Of a stretch of DNA of 64,000 nucleotides, positions 34,501 through 47,900 are shown piece by piece. A program made the translations under genes and the position numbers. The notes beneath the pieces are model-generated. The model was not told the DNA's origin. It was given only the letters and a program-made list of their open reading frames with translations, and ran no database searches. How positions within the stretch are numbered: position 1 is the first letter of the stretch; every line of letters starts with the position of its first letter. The stretch comes from Batrachochytrium dendrobatidis JAM81 (lineage: Eukaryota; Chytridiomycota; Chytridiomycetes; Rhizophydiales): assembly GCF_000203795.2 (NCBI RefSeq), contig NW_006281104.1:19936-83935 (forward strand), in the 5' to 3' direction.

Positions 34501-37052
34501 CGACTGCTTGCAGAAAGTCGACTGCTTGTTGAAATTGCAGAACAATTTTCACAACTTTCACTTTTGGTAAGCACTACATTTTCAGAATGCATACATGTAC
34601 TATTTGTAGCATACTATCTAAACCAAGTTGATGTTATGATACTATTTAGGGTCAGGGACAAAGCAGTATCCCTCCTGACAATATATTTTTAAAACAGCAT
34701 TTTGATGAAACAATGAGTAGCAATATGTTTAGTTTAGTTCGAGCATACTCGTATCATCCATACGGAATGAGGTGAGCACTGTGATTAATTTACCAAACCA
34801 TGAAGCTAAATGTATTAATATAATCCATCAACATTTGTTTTTGTTGAACAATAGACTGCTTGAGCAAAGTAGCATATATAGCATATATTATCAGCTTGCA
34901 GATATGCGCGGAAGAGAAGATATTTCAAACGCTATATTAACATCAATGGACTTTTCAAGGCAAGTGTGTTTTTCAATTTAAATTATTTTAGTTTTTAATT
35001 GACATTAATCAATCAAATGGCTTGGGCTGTTTTAAATCTAACTTTTCGACTTTAGAGATGGCCATCCTAGAATCATTTTGAGCAAAATCCTGACCGCTGG
35101 TTCAAAGGTATATATTCCGTGATTCAGCTGGATTGAAAATCTAATGCTAATGCATGCTTTTCAATAGTCTCTTCGTCATGCAGCTACAGTATACTTGGAC
35201 CAGCTTGCACAATTACACAAGGACACTTTTTATGAATGGGGAATTCCACTCCTGGTGACCCAGGTATGTCTTTTGATTGATATTCAAAATTGTATCAAAT
35301 CTAAGTTTATTTTGGTAGCTATCTGATCCAACACAGGAAATTGTTGGAGCGGCAGTATGTATTTTACAGCGACATTGCATTGACCATCGAAATATAATTG
35401 CATTTGTACGAACAAAACCAGACATACAGCAGCTTACTGTATTAGGAAACACACTGCTAATCCAGTCGCTTGCAGTTCCTGCAGGTTTTAAATATCTATT
35501 TGAATCTGGATACCTGGATACCGAGACAGACTATTGGTTTGAGGTTGGTGTTGGAGATCGTTGTTGAACAGCTCATATTGATAATAGTTTGACTAATACA
35601 TACTTGGAATTTACCAATTCATGTCAACACTGCACTAGTACGGAAACGTTCAATTTGTCACACATGCTGAGCTTTCTATATCAGAAGGTCTTGTCAAGGG
35701 ACTTTCCAAATCTGGTTTTGATACGTTTGACAAAGATCTTGTAATGTAAGCTGATCGTATTGGGGTGTCCATTGAAACTTGTATCGACTGATATTTACAC
35801 AAGTGACTAATCATTTTTGTCGTATAGGAATTTACAAGGATACCTTCCCATACAATTGTATGGAGAGTTGGCAAAAACTACCGAGGGATGTGCGTACTTG
35901 GCATCTACAAAACACGTATCTGAGTTTATCAGTCAATTAAAGTCACACGACGACATGGTAACCACACCAGCTGGGATAATGAAATTAAAAGCAGCAATTT
36001 GGGCATTAGTAAGTTGATCATTGTCACTAGTGCATTTGATTATTGGTATGATATCATTACTCATTTTTTAAACGTTTAAAGGGAGCCATTGGAGCATCTG
36101 TGTCTGGCCGATCTCTTCTTGTCTGCGATGAAGCTATAAGTCTTATCACGTCCATGCTAAAATCATCATCTGTGCTTTCTGTACGCGGGCAAGTACTCGT
36201 TTGTTTTTCAGTTAGAAATCTGCCGAATTTTGATACTGACAACATTTCCATTATACAGTACATGTTTCTACGCCCTTTGCGTGATATCTCACAACTTTGC
36301 AGATATCCGCATTATGAATGAGATTGGTTGGTCAGGAGACTTGATATGTGTTCCAAACGAGCCGAGTAGTATTTTAAATGCAAGTTTTTAAATACTGTTG
36401 CTTTGAGCATTTTGTTTTAAACAGAAAACTTACGAGAATGGTTTGTCTGTATACATTTAAACAGCTTCCAGAATGGAATTATAGCGGATCATGGCCTGCT
36501 CAGCAAAAAATAACGTTCAAGCCTTTACATTACAAACTAGATGCACTGGAGGATGAGATTCTCAAGTGTATTGGCAATCTTAGCAACCATATTCTTGCTA
36601 CAGCAGCATCAAAACAATTGGCTTTGTGAGTTTTGTATTGGATGCGAGACTAATATGCTTTGACTAGATTTTCTGATTTACATTGTATTGGTATTTCATT
36701 TAGGACCCGACAACAACACCCACATCTTTTTACTCGTCCCGAATTGTGTGTTCAAGCATGGAGAATATGTACCTTGTATCATTACCGTGTTGCGACACGA
36801 AGATATATTCAAGAGCTTTTTGAACGAGTTGTGTTTGATAAATCTGCCTTGAGTATTGTTGACAAAATGGCAGGATTACAGCTGATTCATATCATTGATG
36901 AGGAAGAATCAGCTCGATTGAATGAGAATACTTTTAAAAGCTCACTTTCTTTGCTACCTAGAGATTCAGAAAGAAAAGGTAGTCCTGCAACCCATTCAGG
37001 AAACAAACTGATTCTGCCAGCAGCACACACAATTCGTGGGTTTGATATTTAA
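31526..37052 (+). CDS. RICTOR: RICTOR/AVO3-type TORC2 subunit
   Basis: Many-exon plus-strand gene for a large helical-repeat protein. Diagnostic stretches in order: LVKKTNSGSGPAMSVLFVN; IRGCLGDSAKEIRIVAYKIL; DTRYDSEREQAIRFIRAYLD; FRSVCLETICELAICNPELT (RICTOR N-terminal domain); FSDAYTCKTGYSIDRL; YLDQLAQLHKDTFYEWGIPL; LWALGAIGASVSG-type repeats; then LPEWNYSGSWPAQQ, which fits the C-terminal RICTOR blocks. This is the TORC2-specific scaffold beside the Tor kinase that supports Akt/Ypk phosphorylation. The start is inferred: ATG 31526 encodes MDDLHSQIL and joins in frame to 31827 if a GC-AG intron (AG|GCAAGT) is used. An extra exon near 31640-31740 cannot be excluded. It is shorter than animal RICTOR, which has a long disordered tail. 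The stop is 44 bp from the FOL1 stop (convergent). Confidence 0.8.
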
Positions 37053-37096
37053 ATAAAACTAAACTGTTTGTGGTAGAAAACATGTATTTGGACACA

Positions 37097-39467
37097 TTAC
37101 ATCCGGAAGCATTTGTCAGCAACAAGAATAACATCTCTCATTTCCTTGATATCGTGTACTCGCATAACACTGGCACCTCCAGCCACAGCAGCAGAGCATG
37201 CAGCAGCAGTTCCCCAACCACGTTTTGTAGGGTCGTTTTCTTGAAGGGTTTCACCAATAAAGCGTTTACGTGATGGTCCAACCAATATAGGAAATCCTTC
37301 TAGCGCAGTATTCGGCTTGGCAATATCTGGTAATCTTTTAAGAATCTCGTAATTTTGATCCATAGTTTTAGCAAACCCAATGCCTGGGTCGATCATAATA
37401 TTCCAACGGTACACGCCAGCTTTGATAGCAGCTTGTACAAGATCTGTCATGGAGGAATGGATAGCGCCAATGACATCACCAGCATAATCAGTCAAACTCA
37501 TCATTGTTTTTGAATCTCCACGCATATGCATCAAACAGACAGGTAGATGAGATGCAGCCATGACTTTGAGCATATCAGGATCTTTTGAACCACCAGATAT
37601 ATCATTGATGAAATCAGCACCAGCTTCAATGGCAGCCGTTGCGATACTTGCACGAAACGTATCCACAGAAATGGGTACACTTGAATTATGTTTACGAATA
37701 GCACGAATGGATGTTGTGACTCGTTCAAGCTCGTCAGATTCACATGTTGCATCCGATCCTGGATTGGTTGAATGGCCACCTACATCAATGATATCCACAT
37801 TTTCATCCACCATTTTTAATGAATGTGAAACAGCACTTTCAACATTCATAAATTTGTTTCCGTCACTAAAGCTATCAGGTGTGACGTTGAGAACACCCAT
37901 GATGCGAGTACGTTCATCCACTCGCCAGACTGATCCACGAACAGGCATGACTTTCCAAATACAATCATCGCTTTCCTCATGTTTCAACAAAGCAAGCTCT
38001 TGACGAATCGTACGGAATTTACCAACATGTTCCATATCAGGCGCAATACTATTATTTTATAAGTAGACGGTATCGAGTCAAAAAATATATATGTTGAAAT
38101 TGAAACTATACAAGTAAACTTACTCGCAAAGTGGACAAAGAACAAAAGCTCGCTCAGTAATTCGAGGATGAGGAATAACAAGGGTTTCCGAGTTAAGTTC
38201 AAGTTGGTTATAAAAGAGAATATCAAGGTCAATGGGTCGTGGTCCATTGCAGACTCCTCCATGAAGATCGCGTCCAAGATCAGCTTCAATTTTCTTGAGC
38301 AAACATAGTAAATCATGAGGAGATAGACAGGTCTTGATCTATTGAATAGCACCAAAATATAGATTGGTAATGGATCTATACACAGTATTAAAAGTTTTCC
38401 CAATCACTTACCTTGATACAACAGTTTAAAAACAAAGGCTGGTCTGTAATGTACATTGGAGAAGTTTCATATAAAAACGAGGTATCCGCAATGGAGATTT
38501 TCGAATTGATTAAACAATCCAAAGCCTTGTGAATATTTTGGGCACGATCACCTAGATTAGAACCAATTGCCAAAAAAACCACGGCATTTGACGCAGAATC
38601 CTTTAGAGAAATAGGAACGTGAGTTTCATTCAGCAAAGATGACCGAGTACGAGTGATTTCTACACCAGCAGATGCAGCAAACGTGAGCGCACTTGGTTTT
38701 TCAATTCGGATTGTGACTTTTGGAACAAAACAGACTTGAATCAGCAAATGAGCAATGCGAATAGCAAGAGCCTCGACAGTTTTGTAGGACGATTCTTCGA
38801 CTAGTTTAGTCAGCATACGAGTGATGGTTCGATAATTCTGCATTTTGGGTACATGATCAGCAATGAGTGCTTGATCGTCCAACTCGACAAACATTTGAAT
38901 ATTAACAATAATATTTTGACGCTCTTCTCGCTCCCATGCATTCACGCCAATAATGCAGTTGAGTACAAGATCGTTGATGGATAGAATGTCAGCACGACGG
39001 TAAGGATCTGCAGCGACAGTTTCTGGATTGGGCTGAGACTCTTTTTGGATAGAATCAGCAATGGAAAGAGCAGCATTCTGGTCATTGAATAACAACTGCG
39101 ACAGCCGAGGAATATCAGATTTAGTACGAACAAGTTCTACGCCAGCACTGGTCGCATGAAGCAATGCACGAGGTTTGAGTACTTTTACAGACACACATTC
39201 CAGCGGAAACTTTGTCAAGCAAGCATAAACGATGCCAGCAGCAAGTTTTTCTAATGAACGAAACACAGAACTTTCTGCAAACTTTTGAGCTTCTTTCGAG
39301 ATTGCTGAATACGATACTGATTCTGATAGCAAGTCGTGCATTCCACCAAGACCCACATCAGTATAACCCACTACAGTGATGATCAAAGGCTGTTGTTTTG
39401 ATCTTTCCCAAGAATCAACTCCAGTAATGTTGCGCACAGCAAGATCCTTGACAATCAGCTTATCCAT
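37097..39467 (-). CDS. FOL1: FOL1-type trifunctional folate synthesis enzyme
   Basis: Three exons: 39467-38412, about 38341-38126, and about 38049-37097. They encode two dihydroneopterin-aldolase-like domains (MDKLIVKDLAVRNITGVDSW; DILSINDLVLNCIIGVNAWE), then hydroxymethyldihydropterin pyrophosphokinase (FLAIGSNLGDRAQNI; GGVCNGPRPIDLDILFYNQ), then dihydropteroate synthase (IMGVLNVTPDSFSDG; IIDVGGHSTNPGS; INDISGG; ILVGPSRKRFIGE). The order matches the fungal fused enzyme of tetrahydrofolate synthesis, whose last domain is the target of sulfonamides. ATG 39467 starts the first domain; the longer frame begins at TTG. The second intron splits a GAT codon just before IAPDMEHVGKF. Activity of both aldolase copies is not established from sequence. 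Confidence 0.95.
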
Positions 39468-39611
39468 GACTTGGTTTTTACTAATTCTGCAGTTGAACAA
39501 TAAAAACTAAAAACTTGCAATTTTTAAAAAAAATTGATTTCTAATCCAATTTGAATTCATTTTCAGATGCGCTCAACTCGAGTCAAGACTGACAATTACA
39601 TTTGTAAAATA

Positions 39612-41828
39612 TTACAGCGTAATCAATGGCCAGCCTTTGCAGCGATAACATCCACCTGGTATGGACTGAACTTGAGTTTGAAGAAGCATTCCAGAAACTG
39701 CTCCATGAGAAACTCCCACATACGCATTGGCAAGCAGTGATGCATCGTTAAAAGATTCATTGTTGGTAGTCAAGTGTGCTTGTGATCCTGTATTGCTTTC
39801 CATTCCTATAGATAATGCAGATCCAACACCACCTTCATTCTTTAGTCGCGCTGCTATTTTCTGCATTTGTTCAATCAATTGCTTGCGCTCTTGGTGATAG
39901 ATTTGAATGAAATCTGGCAGTGCTTCTACTTCGGCTAATAAATACCAAATTGTAAATTAGTTTACAAGTAATGTAGCATATCATAACTAGCCAGTTTGTT
40001 TTAAAATATTAGTAAATACAATTGGAAATTCGCTTACCAGTGAGAAGTGTCGTAAGTTTCTGCTCTTTGCCAAGCTCATCTACAACACGTTGATACTGTA
40101 GTTCAAGCTGTGTTAGTTTGTTTTGAAGATCAATCACTAGATCATTGCGAGGTGTTGTAGCAACTTGAATATTGGATTTAGCAGAAACACCAGTTTGCTG
40201 AATGTTGGACACAGTAGATGGAGATGGATTGCTTTCAGTGCAAGGCGTCGTAGTCACTAGTAAAGCAGAATGTGGTGAAATATTATCAAGCGCAGTCTCA
40301 TCTTTTATATCCAAATCCAATGGTGTAGCAGATTGTAAAGTGGGTATCGGTGTAGTCACTGACTGAGCTTCCAATCTATAAATATTCAATTTGATGAGTT
40401 CAAAGTTTATAAAATCAAATCTCGATAATAAAATCACAACTCACTTGGAAACTTTGGTTTGTAAAACATCAAGAGATTCTACAAACTGCAGCTTTTCATT
40501 GGTCAATGAAATGTTACGATGACGCAGCTCGTCCAATTGACGAATGAGGGCTGCATTATCTTCTTGAAGCGATTGCATGCGAGTCCCCATGGTTTTTATC
40601 TGAGCATCGAGTTTTGAAATGTGACCCTCATCAAAAACATATTCTTGCTGTTTATGCATTATGGTTTCGAGATGATTGGATTTTTCAGTAAGCAGTGCTT
40701 CCAATGCCGCCTTTTCTTGAATACTTTTCTGAGACTCGATGTGTAGATTGTTTTTTAATTGTATATTCTCTGCCTCGCATGCTTCCATTTTCTTTGTTTG
40801 AGATATTGTTAAATCCTGTGCTTTCAGTAACTCTGCTGATTGAGTCTCCAACTTGAGAGTAGATTCTACAAAATCGTCTTGCAACTGACGCTTCGCGCTC
40901 TGCTCTTGTTCCAATTGAAATCTAAGTTGAACAATAAGCTCATCCTTTTCAAAAACCATTGATTCTAGTCGCTGAGCTTGCTCGGATGACATCCCAGGAT
41001 TTACAGTAGTGAGTTCACGCAACTGCAACTCTCGTTCAGCAGACCATTTCTCCATATTGCTCATACTCTTTTCCAAACGTTCAATAGTTCCTTTTAAAAG
41101 TAATATTTCAGCCAACCGAGCATCATGTTCTGCAGAAGATTGTCGTGATTGATCTACTAATAATCGGATTTCAGTATGCGCTTCTTCCAGTTGAGCTCGA
41201 ACAAAGTCCATGTCTTTTGGACTAGACTTTTGATTGTGATAACTTTCGTTCAATTCCAAAGTCATTCGAGAAATATCCAAATGTAGATCTGCGTTTTCAT
41301 TGGAGAGTTGCTGTAGAGCTTCTGACAATCGATCAATGGTTGAGTGAAGGTCTGTATTTTCCAAAGACAGTCGAGCCACGGGAGAGTGAGTTGTAGTCGA
41401 ACCATTCACTTCAGGCTAAAAGTCGAAACCCCAAAAAACACAACATATGAACTGGTTAGTAGAGTCAAACTTGAATTAATAAAAAGCAGACATGACAAAT
41501 GATAAAGACTTGCTAATACCAAAGGATGGATCTGAGTTTCAGCAACAGGATGTACAGTGTTTAATGAAACTGACTCGGTAGTAAGAGCATCCAGATCAGA
41601 AAGAGCAACAGTAGATGAGTTGATGGGAGCAAGTGGAATAGAAGATGCAATACTAGTGGCATGTAGTTCTTCAGTATTAGAAAGTGTATTTGATACATTA
41701 TGTTTCTTTTTCTGAAACTGTTGCAGCTGTTGATTATCCAGTTGATTATCCAGTCAATTATCATGTTAGTAATAATAATAAAAACCAACTCGACTCAATA
41801 ATCAAACCTTTCTTCTGGCTACAGCCAT
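39612..41828 (-). CDS. GM130-like golgin (coiled-coil)
   Basis: The first coding exon is 21 nt (41828-41808, MAVARRK) and joins to LQQFQKKKHNVSNTLSNTEE. This basic start resembles the KKKL...KKK N-terminus of golgin GM130, which binds p115. A Ser/Thr-rich linker follows, then exon 41420-40441 with about 320 residues of heptad-like coiled coil (LENTDLHSTIDRLSEALQQL; LRFQLEQEQSAKRQLQDDF). Another linker and coiled coil (NKLTQLELQYQRVVDELGKE) precede a C-terminal block LPDFIQIYHQERKQLIEQM, similar to the conserved end of GOLGA2-type golgins. It terminates CYRCKGWPLITL. I infer a cis-Golgi tether. Coiled-coil similarity is weak evidence, so the name is tentative. A 5-codon upstream ORF overlaps the start. 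Confidence 0.55.
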
Positions 41829-41836
41829 CTTTTCAT
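41819..41836 (-). promoter_or_regulatory. uORF overlapping the golgin start codon
   Basis: An ATG at 41836 opens a 5-codon frame (MKRWL) ending in TAG at 41819. It overlaps the golgin ATG at 41828 in another frame. If the transcript starts upstream of it, this could reduce translation of the golgin. The transcription start is unknown. Confidence 0.35.
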
Positions 41837-41975
41837 TACGGTCGTCGTCAATCATTCAACTTGAATGTTAATGTTTGAATTCACTTTATTTTTTGTAAAT
41901 TTATATTTTTACTCGTTTTATTTCCAACTCTGCATGGCAAGTAGTTGTTATCAAATTAGTCTTGAATTTCGAGGT

Positions 41976-44900
41976 TTAAACTGTGCGACCCACAACAAGA
42001 GCAAGCAACGCCATTCGAACAAACAGTCCGTATCGCATTTGTCGAAAATAGGCTGCACGTTGGTCTAGATCCACTTCGGGATCAATCTCATTCACTCGAG
42101 GAAGTGGGTGCATTACAATCATGTGTTGTTTGGCACTTTGCATCACCTTGTTGGTAATGATATAACTACTGCTGACTTGTTTATACTCTTCCAAATCTGA
42201 AAACCGTTCCTTTTGGATACGTGTCACGTAGAGCACGTCGGTTGTTGCCAGCACTTCCTCCAGCGACGTCGTTTCGTATTGAGGAATATCGTATCGATTC
42301 AAGTCTGCAATAATACTCTCGGGCATCTTCAATGACTCGGGAGATACATAGTTGATCTTGACATGATAGTGTGTCAATAAACGCACAAGTGAATGCACTG
42401 TACGTCCATTTTTGAGATCGCCAACAATAGTAATGGTAAGTCCATTGACAGTACCAAGTTCTTCACGAATTGTAAAAATATCCAAGAGTGCCTGCGATGG
42501 GTGCTCTCCAATACCATCTCCTGCGTTGATGATTGGAACAGGTGAAAATTTGGATGCATACGACACACTTCCTGGCTCAGGATGTCGCATTACAATTACA
42601 TCACCGTAACTCGCCAAAGTGCGCACAGTATCACTGATACTTTCACCTTTAGCAATCGAGCTAGTGATTTGGTTGATCGATACAACATCTCCACCAAGAC
42701 GAGTCATGGCAGTTTCAAATGAGCACGACGTTCGAGTCGACGGTTCCCAAAATGCCGAGCACATCACTTTGCCATTCAACAGATTAATGCGTCCTTGCTT
42801 TTCAACAATAATTCGCATTTCTTGTGCAACACCAAATAGTGTGTGCAAATCACTGCGTGTAAATTGAAGAACAGTAGTAATGTGCTTCTTGTAGAATGGA
42901 GACTTGACTACTGTCGTGGCCACAGAGCGTGGCAAATAATCGGAAATGTACTTGTTGGCCAAACTGGGTTCCAAAGCTATCACGGAATGCTTTTTATTCT
43001 TGGCTTCATGTTCCTTGTATTCAAGCTCATCTGAAAGATCCTTGTAGCTGCTCAAAGCATTTCCTCGAAGGAGATTGTCCAGAGCATTGGTATCCGACAC
43101 TACCTTTGAAGCAGCGGGATCAACCGTAATATTAGATGTACGAAGAACTGGTGATAAAGCAGAATCCATAGGTGAAAAGATGCGCATACGAGGTGATACT
43201 CCTTCTACAATAGTAGGAATGGATACTGCACGATGAGATGGGCTAGGTGCAGTCTTGGATGATATGCGCACCGTTCCAGAAATGTCTCTGCCTGTAGGCT
43301 CACCAAAGTGTGCTCCATCAAGATAAATGGTCGATCCTCGAATCACAACACGGTGTACACATCCATAAAGCTCTTTTCCTGCAATGGTGCTGGTGTTGGA
43401 TCCAGAACCTTCATATCCTGTTGGTGGAACAACATACTTGCGATCAATCTCAACCTCAATGTATGTATCCACTTGTTCAGGTAAATCTAAAATACGTCGA
43501 GGGTTGGTCGAAAGACGCGAAGTAATATACTCGAGAGTAAGCTTGCCCTCATATACTGCAGTAAGCAGCAATGGGAGTGCTTCTTGAATGCCAGAAGCAA
43601 CAGAATCGTCATTGGCTAATTCAGAGCAAAGAGTACCAACAGTCAAACAGTCAATGGCATCCAGGTTGCTCCATAAATAGTCCATATCTTCTTGAGTGGG
43701 CAAAGAAGGATGGTCAATGGTGCTACGGCATAGAAAGAGTGCGTGCACGCAAACATCACAAGTAATACGCATTCCGTTTTGCTTGCCAGCTATAATAAGA
43801 GCAAGATCTTCTCTTTTTGTCACCTGAGTAATGTGCAAAGGACGACTATGAAGATTGGCCAAAAACATCACTGCCGCAAGTTGAGTATGCGAAGCGTGTG
43901 TAATCACTAAACGAGATGCAGGCCATGCAATAAAGGATGCGGCAACATCAGCAAGAGTAGTTGGACTAGTGGCATCTTCAGAAAGCTTGACATATAAACT
44001 AGAAACATCATGCTCTAAAGCCGCAATGCCAGACACATTGGATTTATTGGCAGCAAGACCAAATGTATAATCGACAACCGATTTTCCATTAAAATTCTTT
44101 TTTGCAACGCCAACAGTGCGTCGATCTTTGACTGCAGACTCGCCCTGTCCGATTGCAGTATTACAAATCAGAGTAAATCCTCCAGCAGCAGCGGCGCGAG
44201 TGATTTTCTCGGCATGACCAGAGTCTGGAATCGTGGCAAAAGGAACAAAGTTTTGCATATTGATAAGACCTGGAAGAACAATAGTGCGATGCGAGGTTTG
44301 ATAGTCGTTGGAAGAAATTTCAAAATCAACCCCTCGTCCAAGTGCCTCGACAAAAAGTTTGGCACATTTGATGTTTGTGATTAGAGGGACGTCAAAATCA
44401 ACTGCCATACGACGACTGCGGTAACCACGACTCATGTAGCTAGCAGGTCGACGGAAACGATTTTTCGATGGAAGATTAATGTAAAGATCGATTAAATTGT
44501 TGGCCAAGTGCTGTGTTAAGCTATATTCGAGTTTTTGCTGGGGAACATTAGAGTCATCTTCAAGTGCTTCAAGATACTTGACAGGAATGTTGTACTCGCT
44601 TAAAAAGTCGGCTGTACCAGCTGTGGCAAAAAGTTTGTAACCCAATTCGTGCAGTTTGAGAACAGAAGGAAGAAATTCTTGTTTCTCTTTGAATGAACCC
44701 ATGGAAAGAAGAATGTTTTTCTCAGGAACTTTAAAGCCAGTAGCAATCAAAGCCTTCATGTATGCTTCGTACTTGTCACGTCCAAAGCAGGCTACCTCAC
44801 CAGTGGAAGCCATCTCAACACCAAGAATGGGATCAGCTCCTGCAAGTCGACTAAACGAAAATTGCGGAACTTTAACAGCAACATAGTCTGGTCGATCTTC

Positions 44901-47900
44901 CATAGCGGGATATGCCTCGAACGGTTCATTGAGCATGGCTTTTGTTGCAATCTCAACCAAATCAACCCCAATAACCTTGGAAACAAATGGGAACGAGCGA
45001 GATGCACGAACATTGCATTCAATCACCTTGATCTCGTTATTCTTGGCAATGAATTGAATGTTGTATGGTCCAGTGACATTGAGTGCGCTACCAATCTTCT
45101 GGGTAGCGGAAATAATCTTTTCAACCGTTTCAGGATCCAAATCTTGGGGAGGAAGAACCAAAGTAGCGTCGCCAGAATGAACACCCGCATTTTCGACATG
45201 CTCTGAAATGACGTGCATTACCATTTTACCATCAAGAGCAATGGCATCCATTTCGATTTCTTTGGCATCCTCAATAAATTTGGAAATAACTACAGGGTAT
45301 TCCCGAGACACCTTGACAGCCATATCCAAGTAGCTCTTTAAATCTGCCTGAGAGTACACTACATTCATGGCAGCACCAGAAAGAACATACGAAGGGCGTA
45401 CCAATACCGGGTACCCAACCTTTTCACAAAACGAATCTGCCTCGTCAATCGAAGTAAGCTCCTTCCACTCGGGCTGATCAACACCAATCTTGTCGCACAT
45501 TCGAGAAAACTTGTATCGATTTTCAGCAGAGTCGATCATTTCTGGCGATGTACCAAGAATCTTGACATTTTCACGATGGAGAGCTAGAGCAATATTGTTG
45601 GGAGTCTGACCGCCCATACAAACAACTAAGCCACTCGAGTTTTCAATGTCATAGATATCAAGAACGCGCTCGAGTGTAAGCGTTTCAAAGTATAGACGAT
45701 CAGCTTCGTCGTAGTCGGTCGAAACAGTTTCTGGATTGTAATTGACCATGACAGTCTTGTAACCAAGACTTCGAAGCGTGCGAATGCAACGCACAGCACA
45801 CCAATCAAACTCGACACTGGAGCCAATTCGGTATACTCCAGAGCCAAGAACCATGACACCCTTGTCTTCAAAAGTAACATCGTGCTCAGATGCATTGTAT
45901 GTTGTGTAAAGGTAGTTGGTGTAGCAAGGAAACTCGGCAGCAACTAGACTCGAGGTAAAAACAATAGTGAGTATACCATGTATAAAAGATCAATCCCAAA
46001 ACAAACTCACCCGTGTCAATCTGCTTCACAAATGGAGTGATACCACGCTCTTTACGGATCTTGCGAACACCTAGTTCAGTGGTAGAAATGGCTTTGGCAA
46101 TTTGACGATCAGAAAATCCAAACTGCTTTGCGCAACGAAGATAGTCATTTGGAATAGTGCTAGGTGTAAACTTTTGAAGTGACTTGTCCAGATCCACAAT
46201 GTTTTTAAGCTTGTTCAAAAACCACTTGTCAATTCTGGTAAGTTCCCAAATGCGATGTACAGTGTATCCCTTGTGAAGCGCATTTGCAACAGCAAACAAA
46301 CGCTGATCCGAAGGGTTTTTAAGTTCTTCGTCGATATCTTCGCTAAAGTCATTTTCAGCAAATCCTGAAAAACTATAATCCACTGCACGAATTGCTTTTT
46401 GAATGGTTTCTTCAAAGTTTCGGCCAATAGCCATGACCTCACCCACACTTTTCATGGATGAACTGATCTTGGTACTAACACGATTAAACTTTTTAAGATC
46501 CCAGCGAGGAATCTTGACTACGCAGTAGTCCAAACTAGGTTCGAAACACGCAATGGTTTTTTTGGTAACACTGTTTTTGACTTGAGTAAGTGGAATACCC
46601 AAGCCCAACTTGGCAGCAACAAATGCAAGTGGGTACCCGGTGGCTTTGGAAGCAAGTGCGGAACTACGAGATAAACGAGCATTGACTTCTATAATGCAGT
46701 ACTCTTTGGACAATGGATTAAGAGCGTATTGAATGTTGCATTCACCAATAACTCCAAGATGGCGAATGACATTGACTGCAGTGCGACGAAGCATCATATA
46801 GTCTTCATCAGAAAGTGTTTGGGATGGGGCAACAACAATCGAATCGCCAGTGTGAATACCAAGAGGATCAAAATTCTCCATATTACAAACGGTGACACAA
46901 TTGTCATAGGCATCACGGACCACTTCGTACTCAATCTCCTTCCAACCCTTCATTGATTTTTCTACAAGAATTTGAGGAGATGTTGCAAAGGCTTTGATGC
47001 AGAGTTCCTGGAGTTGTTCCTGATTTTCGGCAAATCCAGAGCCTAGACCACCAAGAGCATATGCTGCACGAATAATCAAAGGATAGCCAATCGAGTTTGC
47101 TGCAGCAATGGCTTCCTCGACCGTGGTGGCAGAGGAACTTTGGGCACATTTTTCACCAATCTCTGCAAGAGCGTTGCCAAACAGCTCACGATCCTCGGTC
47201 ATTTCAATGGTTTGGATTGGAGTACCAAGAACTTGTACGCCGAGACTAGCAAACTCGTCCTTTAGTTTGACGCCAATATTCAAAGCGGTTTGACCACCGA
47301 ATGTACAGTAAATGCCTAATACATTACAGGGAACCCCAATGAATACACGACAGTCTACATGTAAAGCACAATTCATTATAGACCAACTCACCGTCTGGCT
47401 TTTCATGCTTGATAACTTTTCGAACAAACTCGGGGGTTACAGGCAAAAAGTATACTTTGTCAGCAAGACCCTTTGATGTTTGAATTGTGGCAATATTTGG
47501 ATTGATAAGAACAGTGTATATGCCTTCTTCTTTGAGTGCTTTGATTGCTTGTGAGCCAGAGTAGTCAAACTCACCGGCCTGTCCAATGGAAAGACCACCA
47601 GAACCAAGAACCAACACTTTTCGTGGATGAAGACGCTTATTTGGCACCAAGCAGGATTCGCGTACCAACGGTACCAACTTTCCAGCATCCTTGCATGCCT
47701 TGACAGATTGAATGAATTTATCAAAAAGAAATTCGGTATCCCATGGTCCAGGAGTAGATTCGGGGTGGAATTGTACCGAGAAAAACGGGAGTGTTTTGTG
47801 GATAATACCTTCGTTGGAGCCATCATTAGCATTTACAAAATACTCTTCCCATTCGTCGGATAAAGAGTCTGTATTGACAGCAAACCCATGATTCTGAGAA

